A DNA stretch of 39,632 bases, from NCBI RefSeq assembly GCF_034111725.1, contig NZ_JAWUWR010000064.1:1-39632 (forward strand). The letters are read 5' to 3'. The DNA comes from Thalassolituus sp034111725. GTDB lineage: Bacteria > Pseudomonadota > Gammaproteobacteria > Pseudomonadales > Oceanobacteraceae. Shown piece after piece: positions 1 through 6,837 of this stretch (the first letter of the stretch is position 1; each line of letters begins with the position of its first letter). The notes under the pieces were generated by a model that saw only the letters and a list, made by a program, of their open reading frames with translations, was not told where the DNA came from and made no database searches. The translations under genes and the position numbers were made by a program.

Positions 1-197
1 TTCCACGTTAACTAACTGATCTTGCTGATAGTCTTCGCTTACCGCAACTCGAACGATGGTATCGCCGGGCTGACGATCGTTCACAATGGCCAATTCATGC
101 ACCATAGCAAACCCAATTAGTGATCCTAGAAGAATGACAAACACTACACGTAGGCCAAAGGCCCCTCCGTATTGTTATTATAATTTTGTTTAGTCAT
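1..197 (-). CDS. N-terminal part of an unidentified membrane-anchored protein (runs off the left edge; possible frameshift)
   Basis: Reading leftwards, an open frame from at least position 162 to the window edge encodes one hydrophobic segment (GLRVVFVILLGSLIGFAMV) followed by a charged, soluble-looking stretch (HELAIVNDRQPGDTIVRVAV). This suggests an inner-membrane anchor or uncleaved signal followed by an exported domain. The start is unclear. A GTG at 144-142 lies in frame, but a good GGAGGGG ribosome-binding-like run sits too far upstream of it. An ATG at 197-195 opens another frame (MTKQNYNNNTEG) that would join the hydrophobic frame if one G were added in the GGGG run (162-165). So either the gene starts at GTG 144 or a one-base indel interrupts it. 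I do not recognise the family. Confidence 0.35.
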
Positions 198-233
198 CTT
201 ACATGTTACATAAAATCACAGTATCTACCAACC

Positions 234-260
234 AAAAATGCGCCATCGGCGCACTTTTTT
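234..260. terminator. Rho-independent terminator, distal of a tandem pair, usable on both strands
   Basis: The arms TGCGCC (239-244) and GGCGCA (248-253) enclose a 3-nt loop. A run of A precedes the stem and C plus six T follow it, so both strands read as a terminator. It lies downstream of the minus-strand gene at 324-1085, behind a second hairpin at 282-299. Confidence 0.7.
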
Positions 261-276
261 GTCTTATTTTAGGCAT

Positions 277-299
277 AAAAAAACCCGCCTAAGCGGGTT
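277..299 (-). terminator. Rho-independent terminator after the DUF6160-like gene
   Basis: On the minus strand AACCCGC (299-293), loop TTAG and GCGGGTT (288-282) are followed by a T run. The gene ending at 324 lies just upstream, so this is its proximal terminator. Two terminators in a row suggest strong transcription of that gene. Confidence 0.8.
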
Positions 300-323
300 C
301 TTTTAATTCACTAATAACTGATC

Positions 324-1085
324 TTAGTGACCAGATACAGTGATCGTTGCACCAGCCATTTGGATGTTGCTAATACCAACAGAACCAATGCTTGAACCAC
401 CTAGAGTAACTGCGCCCAGCGTCAAGTCACCAGCAATGCTGTTAACTTTGATGTTGAAGCCGTTTGCGTCAGCCCACATAGTGGTATCAACTTCAACATT
501 AGCACCGTCGTTATCAAAAGTGATACCGCTCACGCCAACTTGACCGTCAAGTGCAGACAAAGAACCGTCAGTAATCTTGAAAGAAGACTGAGAATCGATC
601 ACAGTCTTAGTGTCAGCAGTGAAAACACCAGCTGCATCATAAGTACCCTTACCGATAGTAGTGTTTGATGCACCCAAATCCATTGACAAGCTCAAGCCAG
701 AGATTAAGTTGCCAGCGTTATCACCAGTAGCATTAACCAAATCAACCGAACCAACACCAATCTGAAGACCAGAAACCGCGCCAGTGGCGATATTCATAAT
801 ACCTTCTTCAGTGATATCGATTACGTTTTCAATAGTCAGTGTACCAGTAGCAGTACCAACAGTAACAGTGCTCAGAGACAAGCTACCGCCAGTGTCTGTA
901 TCAGTGTAAAGGATTTCACCAACAGAAATAGCGTTAGCGCCTTCCAAAGTGATGTCTAGGTTGATACCAGCCTGACCAGTCGCAGCAGACATAGTCGCTT
1001 CATCCATAGCAACCAACTCGGCGTTAGCGGCGAAAGATACTGCAGCGATAGACACTGCTAGGGAAGCTTTTTTAAGAAATTTCAT
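324..1085 (-). CDS. Secreted DUF6160-like surface/pilus-associated protein
   Basis: This 253-residue protein begins with a clear Sec signal peptide (MKFLKKASLAVSIAAVSFAANA, cut near residue 22). The segment LVAMDEATMSAATGQAGINLDI follows, which matches the start of the DUF6160 family (proteins sometimes annotated as FilA-like pilus-associated). The remainder is rich in Gly, Thr, Ser, Val and Ile with almost no Lys or Arg, as expected for a secreted beta-rich surface or fibre protein. There are no Cys residues. AGGAG lies 10 nt upstream of the ATG. It is monocistronic: divergent from pabB, with two tandem terminators behind it. The exact role is unknown; cell-surface adhesion or filament structure is a guess. 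Confidence 0.75.
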   Translation of the reverse strand: MKFLKKASLAVSIAAVSFAANAELVAMDEATMSAATGQAGINLDITLEGANAISVGEILYTDTDTGGSLSLSTVTVGTATGTLTIENVIDITEEGIMNIATGAVSGLQIGVGSVDLVNATGDNAGNLISGLSLSMDLGASNTTIGKGTYDAAGVFTADTKTVIDSQSSFKITDGSLSALDGQVGVSGITFDNDGANVEVDTTMWADANGFNIKVNSIAGDLTLGAVTLGGSSIGSVGISNIQMAGATITVSGH

Positions 1086-1244
1086 TTGTGCACACTCCTG
1101 ATTATTTTTCTATTATGTCGGCCGCTGTGTCAGCGACCTATCATCAGTCTGCCAGATCTTCTTCAGTGAGTCACTGGAAACCGAATGACTTTATCAATGG
1201 GTTTCAATATTCTTAGCTTCGAGTTGCCCCAGAAGCTGGATACC

Positions 1245-1273
1245 AATCTATTATGTGGCATTAGTGTTGTCCA
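1245..1273 (-). promoter_or_regulatory. Candidate sigma-70 promoter for the DUF6160-like gene
   Basis: On the minus strand TGGACA (1273-1268) is followed after exactly 17 nt by TAGATT (1250-1245). That leaves a leader of about 150 nt to the ATG at 1085. Read by eye only; no other site in the leader looks better. Confidence 0.35.
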
Positions 1274-1322
1274 CCACTTTTTTACAAAAAATTACGGAAC
1301 ATAGCCCTAAGAGTTTAAACAA

Positions 1323-1331
1323 TGCTAGAAT
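1323..1331 (+). promoter_or_regulatory. Candidate extended -10 promoter element for pabB
   Basis: TGCTAGAAT is an extended -10 (TGnTAGAAT) about 78 nt before the pabB ATG. No good -35 lies 17 nt upstream, which an extended -10 can tolerate. The 324-nt divergent gap holds nothing else I can name. Confidence 0.3.
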
Positions 1332-1409
1332 CGCCACACCATCAACGAAATAAAATCCCTACAAATCAAATAGTTAAGTTCGATTCGCAACCCTTGATTC
1401 TGGCATAAA

Positions 1410-2696
1410 ATGACACACGACAAACTCCCCTTTACACCAGCTAAGTTGTTGAATTGTTTAAGCTTTCTTGAGCATCCGATTTTACTACTCAATGGTCTTA
1501 GTGGAGTAAATTACACTTCTTTGACGGTTAGCCAATCTTCCAATCCCCCTAGATTCGCCATTTTGGGCCACAAGCCCTTAAAGTCCCTTAAGGTTGTTAA
1601 AGATACTGACTATTCCGGCCTTTCTGTCTATCCAGACACGAAAACTAGCACGCACCTTGAGCAGCCAGAGCACTTTATCTCTGGCTGGGCAGGTATCATT
1701 CATTACCCTCAATCACACTCCAGTGAACCCGAGGGGCTCTTCAATTATTACGACGCATCTATATACATAGATTTTGAAAGTAATGAATGCTTCCTGCTAA
1801 GTCACTACCCACTGACTGAAAAACGTAAAAAAGAACTAAGTCAACTTCGAGATAGCGAGCCACAAAGAACTGCGATAAACGCAAGAAAGTGGGTTCCGGG
1901 CTGGACTAAGGAGCAATACCGAGCAGCATTTCAGCGAGTTCAAGACTACTTGCTTGCTGGCGATTGCTATCAAGTTAACTTGGCGATGCCTTTCTTTTGC
2001 AGCGACGACTTAACAGATACCAACCCCCTCCCCTTATTAAAGGCCTTCGACGCACCTTTTTCCGGTTTTTTCAAAAACGATAACTATTGGATTGCAACAG
2101 TATCGCCAGAACGATTCGTTAAGGTAGAAAATGGCATCATTACTACCAGTCCAATAAAAGGTACTAGCCCTCGCCATCCAGACCCCAAATGTGATGAAGA
2201 AAATCGCAATCAGCTTCTCGCCAGCGAAAAGAATCAAGCAGAGAACTTGATGATTGTAGATCTATTAAGAAACGATTTAAGTCGATCTGCGGAGCCGCAC
2301 AGCGTGAAGGTTGAGAAACTATTTGCGCTGGAGTCACATGCCAATGTCCACCATATGGTCAGCACTATTACTGCAAAACAGAAAGCAAGCCTTACACCAA
2401 TGGATGTTGTAAGAAATGCATTCCCTGGAGGCTCAATTACAGGCGCACCCAAAGTTCGAGCAATGCAGATCATCGAGGAACTTGAGCTACAAAATCGCGG
2501 GGCCTATTGCGGATCAATGGGATACTTCGATGATAGCGGTTTAACAGACTTCAATATTCTTATTCGGACGATTACTGCAACCAAAGATGGCGCTGTATGC
2601 TGGGGGGGAGGCGGAATCGTTATCGACTCAACCATGGAAGACGAGTATCAAGAAATATTGAATAAAATAGGAAAGATTCTTGCGACACCTATTTAA
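1410..2696 (+). CDS. pabB: Aminodeoxychorismate synthase component I
   Basis: With the PabA glutaminase, PabB converts chorismate to 4-amino-4-deoxychorismate in folate (p-aminobenzoate) synthesis. The 428-residue length fits the family (E. coli about 453). Visible chorismate-binding motifs are LAGDCYQVNLAM (about 180-192), PIKGTSPR (248-255), DLLRNDLSR (about 284-292), FPGGSITGAPK (about 338-348) and a C-terminal GGGIVIDS. The Lys in PIKGT (about residue 250) is the mark that separates PabB from anthranilate synthase TrpE, where Ala is usual, so the PabB call is firm. No clear Shine-Dalgarno precedes the ATG. thrH converges on it; the order pabB-thrH-cysH resembles the Pseudomonas arrangement as I remember it. 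Confidence 0.93.
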   Translation: MTHDKLPFTPAKLLNCLSFLEHPILLLNGLSGVNYTSLTVSQSSNPPRFAILGHKPLKSLKVVKDTDYSGLSVYPDTKTSTHLEQPEHFISGWAGIIHYPQSHSSEPEGLFNYYDASIYIDFESNECFLLSHYPLTEKRKKELSQLRDSEPQRTAINARKWVPGWTKEQYRAAFQRVQDYLLAGDCYQVNLAMPFFCSDDLTDTNPLPLLKAFDAPFSGFFKNDNYWIATVSPERFVKVENGIITTSPIKGTSPRHPDPKCDEENRNQLLASEKNQAENLMIVDLLRNDLSRSAEPHSVKVEKLFALESHANVHHMVSTITAKQKASLTPMDVVRNAFPGGSITGAPKVRAMQIIEELELQNRGAYCGSMGYFDDSGLTDFNILIRTITATKDGAVCWGGGGIVIDSTMEDEYQEILNKIGKILATPI

Positions 2697-2710
2697 ACAA
2701 TACAGATAAC

Positions 2711-2732
2711 AAAATGAGGCATAAAGCCCCAT
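2711..2732 (-). terminator. Probable terminator of thrH
   Basis: On the minus strand ATGGGGC (2732-2726) pairs with GCCTCAT (2720-2714), including one G-T pair, and a short T run follows. On the plus strand the same site has an A-C mismatch, so it fits thrH better than pabB. Confidence 0.5.
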
Positions 2733-2756
2733 TCCTTTGCGCAGCTTTTGCGATAA

Positions 2757-3374
2757 TTACAAAGTTAAATCGCGATTACTGGCCTTGATGAATTCTTTCT
2801 TCAAGTCTTCATAAGTGTGAACTGCAGGGAATTGCGGAAATTCATCAATCACATTTTGCGGCGCGTGAAACAAAATCCCTGCGTCAGCTTCGGCTAGCAT
2901 GGTCGTATCATTGTAGGAATCGCCGGCCGCAATCGTACGGTAATAAATAGTTTGCAATGCACGAATAGATTGACGCTTTGGATCAGCCTGGCGAAGTTTG
3001 TAATCCGTCACTCGCCCAGTTTCATCGGTAATTAAACGATGACAGAACAAGGTTGGAAAACCTAACTGGCGCATCAACGGCTGAGAAAATTCATAAAACG
3101 TATCCGACAAAATGATCACTTGAAAACGCTCGCGCAACCAATCAACGAACTCAACAGCCCCGTCTAGAGGTTTTAAAGTTGCGATAACATCCTGAATGTC
3201 TTGTAACTTAAAGCCATGCTGATCAAGCAAGCCCAAACGCTGCTTCATTAATACGTCGTAATCCGGAATATCTCGCGTCGTTGCCTTGAGCGCATCAATA
3301 CCGGTCTTTTCTGCAAACTCGATCCAGATTTCCGGAACCAGAACACCCTCAAGATCTAAACATGCGATTTCCAT
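2757..3374 (-). CDS. thrH: Bifunctional phosphoserine phosphatase / homoserine phosphotransferase
   Basis: ThrH is a cytoplasmic HAD-superfamily enzyme known from Pseudomonas that dephosphorylates phosphoserine and can pass the phosphate to homoserine, linking serine and threonine synthesis. The 205-residue length equals the P. aeruginosa protein. HAD motifs are visible: I, DLEGV (7-11, Asp7 nucleophile); II, Ser90-Asp91 in ILSD; III, Lys133; IV, GDSYND (151-156). Starting DLEG rather than the usual DxDG is typical of ThrH. A GGGG run 5 nt upstream of the ATG supports the start. It is transcribed away from cysH and towards pabB. Confidence 0.92.
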   Translation of the reverse strand: MEIACLDLEGVLVPEIWIEFAEKTGIDALKATTRDIPDYDVLMKQRLGLLDQHGFKLQDIQDVIATLKPLDGAVEFVDWLRERFQVIILSDTFYEFSQPLMRQLGFPTLFCHRLITDETGRVTDYKLRQADPKRQSIRALQTIYYRTIAAGDSYNDTTMLAEADAGILFHAPQNVIDEFPQFPAVHTYEDLKKEFIKASNRDLTL

Positions 3375-3576
3375 GACTACCCCATCAGTCAGATTGATTT
3401 AGCGCCGTACTCTAGCCAGAAGCCCATACAAACACAATACGAATGCGGCATTCAGTGAGCTAAAGCGGATGATTTTTCCATTAATGAAACTAAGAATATG
3501 CGTTTTTATTATTATTTGTACTAAATAGTGGCATGGTAACCTAGCCGCAATTTCGATTAACACATCGGTTTAGAAC

Positions 3577-4302
3577 ATGAATAACGACTTAAAGGCCCTA
3601 AACGAAGCCTTCACTGATAAACGCCCCAAAGATTTGATCCGCCACGCACTTGAGCAACATAGTGCTATTGGAGTTTCGTTCAGCGGTGCAGAAGATGTCA
3701 TATTGGTTGATATGGCAGTCAAATTGAACGCAAACGTCGATATTTTCACCTTAGATACAGGGCGCCTACATCCTGAAACCTATGAATTTATAGAGAAAGT
3801 ACGCAGTCATTACGGAATCAAAATCGACATTCGTACGCCAGAACAACAAGCACTGCAGACATTGGTGCGCGAAAAAGGCCTCTTTAGTTTTTACGAAGAT
3901 GGCCATCAAGAATGTTGCGACGTGCGTAAAATCGCTCCACTAAAAGCCAAGCTAGCGACATTGGATGCATGGATCACAGGTCAACGTCGTGACCAGAGTC
4001 CGGGCACTCGCAATGATGTGAACTTGATAGAAATAGATAGCGCCTTTCAAGGGGCTAACGGTGAACTAACCAAGTACAACCCTCTTGCACTTTGGACTTC
4101 AACGCAGGTATGGGAATACATCAAGATATTCGACGTGCCATTCAATAGCTTGCATCAGCAAGGCTTCGTCAGCATTGGCTGCCAGCCTTGTACACGCGCG
4201 ACACTGCCAAATCAGCATGAACGCGAAGGCCGTTGGTGGTGGGAAGGCGCCGGCCGCAAAGAATGCGGACTGCACGCAGGCAACATCATTAGTAAAGGTT
4301 AA
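3577..4302 (+). CDS. cysH: Assimilatory adenylylsulfate (APS) reductase, thioredoxin-dependent, [4Fe-4S] type
   Basis: CysH reduces activated sulfate to sulfite in cysteine biosynthesis. The protein has 241 residues, with SFSGAED (34-40) as the PAPS-reductase-type nucleotide loop. It carries the cysteine pairs Cys113-Cys114 (ECCDVRK) and Cys202/Cys205 (GCQPC), which ligate a [4Fe-4S] cluster. This pattern marks the APS-reducing branch found in Pseudomonas and plants rather than the cluster-free PAPS reductase of E. coli. The C-terminal KECGLH (Cys230) holds the catalytic cysteine. The ribosome-binding site is weak. It stands alone on the plus strand, separated from the convergent cysB by a terminator. 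Confidence 0.93.
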   Translation: MNNDLKALNEAFTDKRPKDLIRHALEQHSAIGVSFSGAEDVILVDMAVKLNANVDIFTLDTGRLHPETYEFIEKVRSHYGIKIDIRTPEQQALQTLVREKGLFSFYEDGHQECCDVRKIAPLKAKLATLDAWITGQRRDQSPGTRNDVNLIEIDSAFQGANGELTKYNPLALWTSTQVWEYIKIFDVPFNSLHQQGFVSIGCQPCTRATLPNQHEREGRWWWEGAGRKECGLHAGNIISKG

Positions 4303-4311
4303 GCAGCAAAT

Positions 4312-4342
4312 AAAAAAGGGCGCCCGTGGCGTCCTTTTTTTT
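4312..4342 (+). terminator. Rho-independent terminator between convergent cysH and cysB
   Basis: GGGCGCC (4318-4324), loop CGT and GGCGTCC (4328-4334) pair with one G-T and are followed by eight T. A run of A on the left lets it act on the minus strand too, with one mismatch there. Confidence 0.85.
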
Positions 4343-4356
4343 GCAAAGCAACTCAA

Positions 4357-5331
4357 TTAGTGCAGAGGCAAATCAACGTTAGCAAACAAGGCATCTAATT
4401 CTTGACGATTATGGCACTGAGCCGCTTTCTCGATGACTTCACGCGTTAAATGAGGAGCAAAGGCAGCAATAAAATCAAACATAAAGCCGCGCAAGAATGT
4501 CCCTTTACGAAAACCAACCTTGGTCACACTGGAAGCAAACAAATGACTTGCGTCCAAAGCCACAAGATCATCGTCTAAATCCTTATCCACCGCCATTGTA
4601 GCGACAATACCGATACCAACACCAAGGCGCACCTAGGTTTTGATGACATCAGAATCCGCTGCAGTAAAAGCAATGCGAGGGGTTAAGCCGCGACTTTTAA
4701 ACGCCTCATCCAGTTTCGAGCGCCCAGTAAAGCCAAACACATAAGTGACTAAGGGATAAGCTGCAACCTGCTCCAACGACGGCTTAGGATGTTGCGCCAA
4801 CGGATGATTTTTAGGAACAAGAATACTTCGATTCCAGCGATAGCAAGGCATCATAATCAAATCGCCAAACAACTCCATGGCCTCTGTCGCTATCGCAAAA
4901 TCGGTGGTGCCATTGGCAGCCATCTCTGCAATCTGCATTGGAGTGCCCTGATGCATGTGTAAGGACACATCAGGATAGTGCTTCATAAAACCTTCGATTA
5001 CACCCGGCAAAGCATAACGAGCCTGAGTGTGCGTCGTCGATATCGACAAGCTTCCGCGGCGCTCATCGCTATACTCTTGAGCCACCTGCTTAATGCTTTC
5101 TACTTTTCGTAGTATTTCGCCTGCCACCTGCAGAATCGACTCTCCTGCCGGAGTAATGCGGGTTAGGTGCTTACCACTACGAGCAAAAATCTCAACGCCT
5201 AACTCATCTTCTAACAAACGAATCTGCTTACTGATCCCTGGCTGAGATGTGTAAAGTACTTGAGCGGTCGCTGATACATTTAGATCGTGGTGAGCTACCT
5301 CCCAGATGTAACGCAATTGCTGTAGCTTCAT
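4357..5331 (-). pseudogene. cysB: cysB, LysR-type cysteine regulon regulator, interrupted by an in-frame amber codon
   Basis: CysB activates sulfate assimilation genes in response to N-acetylserine. The open frame over 325 codons matches CysB end to end (324 residues in E. coli): N-terminal winged HTH (LQQLRYI, VLYTSQPGISKQIRLLEDELG), then the periplasmic-binding-protein-like effector domain (THTQARYALP, FGFTGRSKLDEAF). Codon 233 is TAG (4635-4633), exactly where CysB has Tyr in the motif DVIKT-Y-VRLG. The frame then continues normally (VRLGVGIGIVATMAVD...) to a natural end. One substitution from TAC/TAT explains it. Either the gene makes a 232-residue protein lacking the last quarter, or the base is an error, or the codon is suppressed. 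GTG follows the stop, so a separate 91-residue restart is conceivable. AGGGAG precedes the ATG at 5331. Confidence 0.85.
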
Positions 5332-5355
5332 ACTCCCTCCGATCTAACCTTTAAA

Positions 5356-5378
5356 TTTGTTATAAAAATATAAACAAA
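5356..5378. promoter_or_regulatory. AT-rich dyad in front of cysB
   Basis: TTTGTTATA (5356-5364) and TATAAACAAA (5369-5378) form an imperfect inverted repeat 25-47 nt upstream of the cysB ATG. LysR-type genes often autoregulate from such sites in the divergent gap. The 231-nt cysB/TauE gap shows no other clear structure. Confidence 0.25.
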
Positions 5379-5562
5379 TATTCCTTTCCAGAATACATGC
5401 AAGTCTCTACATTGGCAGCAATTACTATAGAAGCATGAATATATACGCCACAAATTTGCCAAAATGACGGCTAAACCGTAAGTAACGTCCTGCTAGTTTA
5501 GCCTACTCATCCTTGCGCATCCGCTTCCTTAGAGCCACAAGTATTACTGTAGACCATTTTTC

Positions 5563-6336
5563 ATGGATATTTTGTTATATATAGCCGCCGGTGCGGCCGT
5601 TGGACTGATCGTCGGTGTTACCGGAATTGGCGGCGGGGCATTAATGACACCGCTGCTACTTATGTTCGGTTTTCCACCGCACATTGCCGTTGGCACGGAC
5701 CTACTTTACGCGTCTCTCACCAAAGCAACAGGAGCGTGGAGTCATCACCAACAGCAGCATGTGCGCTGGGGCCTAGTTCGTCTGTTAGCCCTTGGTAGCA
5801 TTCCTTCTGCAATCATAACCGGAATTGCGCTCACCTATCTTTTTACAGATGCAAGCGACTACGGCCGCCTATTAAAAAACACTTTAGGTGTAATGCTTAT
5901 AATGACAGCGGTCGTTATATTGCTGCGAGCTCGCATTCAACGCTACGCTCAACGATACAACAATCGCAACCTTGCGCGTTATCGCCCGGCGGCGACAATT
6001 ATCATGGGCGTCCTTCTCGGTATATTTGTCACCCTATCCTCCGTTGGAGCTGGCGCCATTGGCACCGCTGTCTTAATGATGCTATACCCTGCTTTGCGAT
6101 CAACTCATATCGTCGGAACTGACATTGCACACGCAGTTCCGTTAACTCTCACCGCTGGTCTGATTCATATGCACATGGGGAATGTCGACTTTTATCTCCT
6201 AGGATCACTTCTCATCGGATCTATTCCCGCGATACACATCGGGGCCATTCTCAGTCGCAAGGTACCGGATAAATTACTAAAGCCACTCCTCGCTGGCCTA
6301 CTCATGATACTCGGTGCTAAGTACGCCTTCTTCTAG
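5563..6336 (+). CDS. TauE/SafE (TSUP) family sulfite/organosulfonate exporter-like membrane protein
   Basis: This 257-residue protein is almost entirely hydrophobic, with seven to eight predicted membrane spans in two related halves. The glycine-rich GAAVGLIVGVTGIGGGALMT near the N terminus and VLLGIFVTLSSVGAGAIGT about 150 residues later are the paired repeats typical of the TauE/SafE/TSUP family. Members move sulfite, sulfonates or other small organic anions across the inner membrane. Its position next to cysB and cysH makes a sulfur-compound substrate likely, but the sequence alone does not show one. No good ribosome-binding site precedes the ATG. It ends in TAG, which shows that TAG serves as a stop in this genome. 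Confidence 0.82.
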   Translation: MDILLYIAAGAAVGLIVGVTGIGGGALMTPLLLMFGFPPHIAVGTDLLYASLTKATGAWSHHQQQHVRWGLVRLLALGSIPSAIITGIALTYLFTDASDYGRLLKNTLGVMLIMTAVVILLRARIQRYAQRYNNRNLARYRPAATIIMGVLLGIFVTLSSVGAGAIGTAVLMMLYPALRSTHIVGTDIAHAVPLTLTAGLIHMHMGNVDFYLLGSLLIGSIPAIHIGAILSRKVPDKLLKPLLAGLLMILGAKYAFF

Positions 6337-6471
6337 TGGGTTAGCATCGAACTTGGCAGCTCACGAATAGAATTGAATGCGGCACTGGCAGGTTAGTCAG
6401 CAACAAATGCAGACTGTTTGAGCAATGCCTGCAAAAGCGTTACTACACTCTTATAAAAGAGGAGATAAATC

Positions 6472-6648
6472 GTGACGCAAAATCTACTAACCACAGAGCA
6501 AGTGTGTGACATTCTTGGCTTAAAGCCAGTAACGGTGAAGCGCTATGCCAAAGAAGGCCTTCTCGATAGTATTCCTGATAACGGAAAACTGCTTTTCGAA
6601 GAAGAGAAAGTAAACAAGTTTAAAGCACTTCAAGCCAAGCTGCGCTAA
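6472..6648 (+). CDS. Small MerR/excisionase-like helix-turn-helix protein
   Basis: This 58-residue ORF starts with GTG, preceded at good spacing by GAGGAG (TAAAAGAGGAGATAAATC). The protein reads LLTTEQVCDILGLKPVTVKRYAKEGLL, then a short wing and KLLFEEEKVNKFKA. This is the helix-turn-helix plus wing layout of the HTH_17/AlpA/excisionase group: the T-x-E-V-A-x-x-L-G-V pattern, then V-x-R-Y and G-x-L. Such proteins bind DNA and act as transcriptional activators or recombination directionality factors. No integrase is nearby, so a regulatory role is more likely. It lies between the TauE gene and the Cro-AroG fusion. The 135 nt before it hold no convincing promoter. Confidence 0.75.
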   Translation: MTQNLLTTEQVCDILGLKPVTVKRYAKEGLLDSIPDNGKLLFEEEKVNKFKALQAKLR

Positions 6649-6743
6649 CCCCTTCTGCTCTCGGTGAATCGCATCACAGATGCAGTTCACCCCCCTGAAG
6701 TACCCTATCAACTTAACTTTCATCCTCATCCAATCTCGACATC

Positions 6744-6760
6744 AGCTTAAATATTAAGCT
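6744..6760. promoter_or_regulatory. Palindrome 1 upstream of the Cro-AroG gene, candidate operator
   Basis: AGCTTAAATATTAAGCT has perfect 7-bp arms around a 3-nt centre. It lies 78 nt before the ATG of a gene whose product begins with a Cro-like DNA-binding domain. It shares the core CTTAAAT...TTAAG with a second palindrome about 30 bp downstream. Confidence 0.5.
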
Positions 6761-6774
6761 AGCTAAACCTATTT

Positions 6775-6788
6775 ACTTAAATTTAAGT
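6775..6788. promoter_or_regulatory. Palindrome 2 upstream of the Cro-AroG gene, candidate operator
   Basis: ACTTAAATTTAAGT is a perfect 14-bp palindrome. Its centre is about 29.5 bp, near three helical turns, from that of palindrome 1. Both share CTTAA/TTAAG arms, as expected for paired operators of one dimeric repressor. Confidence 0.5.
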
Positions 6789-6837
6789 TAGTAGTAGTCT
6801 TTTCACCGTAAGCCTACTTATCACCACTGAGCTTAGT

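Noticed and set aside
4357..4632. Separate 91-residue gene downstream of a short LysR gene
   Set aside because: Its sequence continues CysB exactly after a single in-frame stop, so it is treated as the tail of one interrupted cysB.
4633..4635. Amber codon read as pyrrolysine or a recoded amino acid
   Set aside because: TAG ends other genes here and nothing nearby suggests recoding; a simple mutation or error is more likely.
6520..6729. Minus-strand 69-residue ORF over the small HTH gene
   Set aside because: The plus-strand frame has a strong ribosome-binding site and an HTH fold; the minus-strand product has no recognisable feature.
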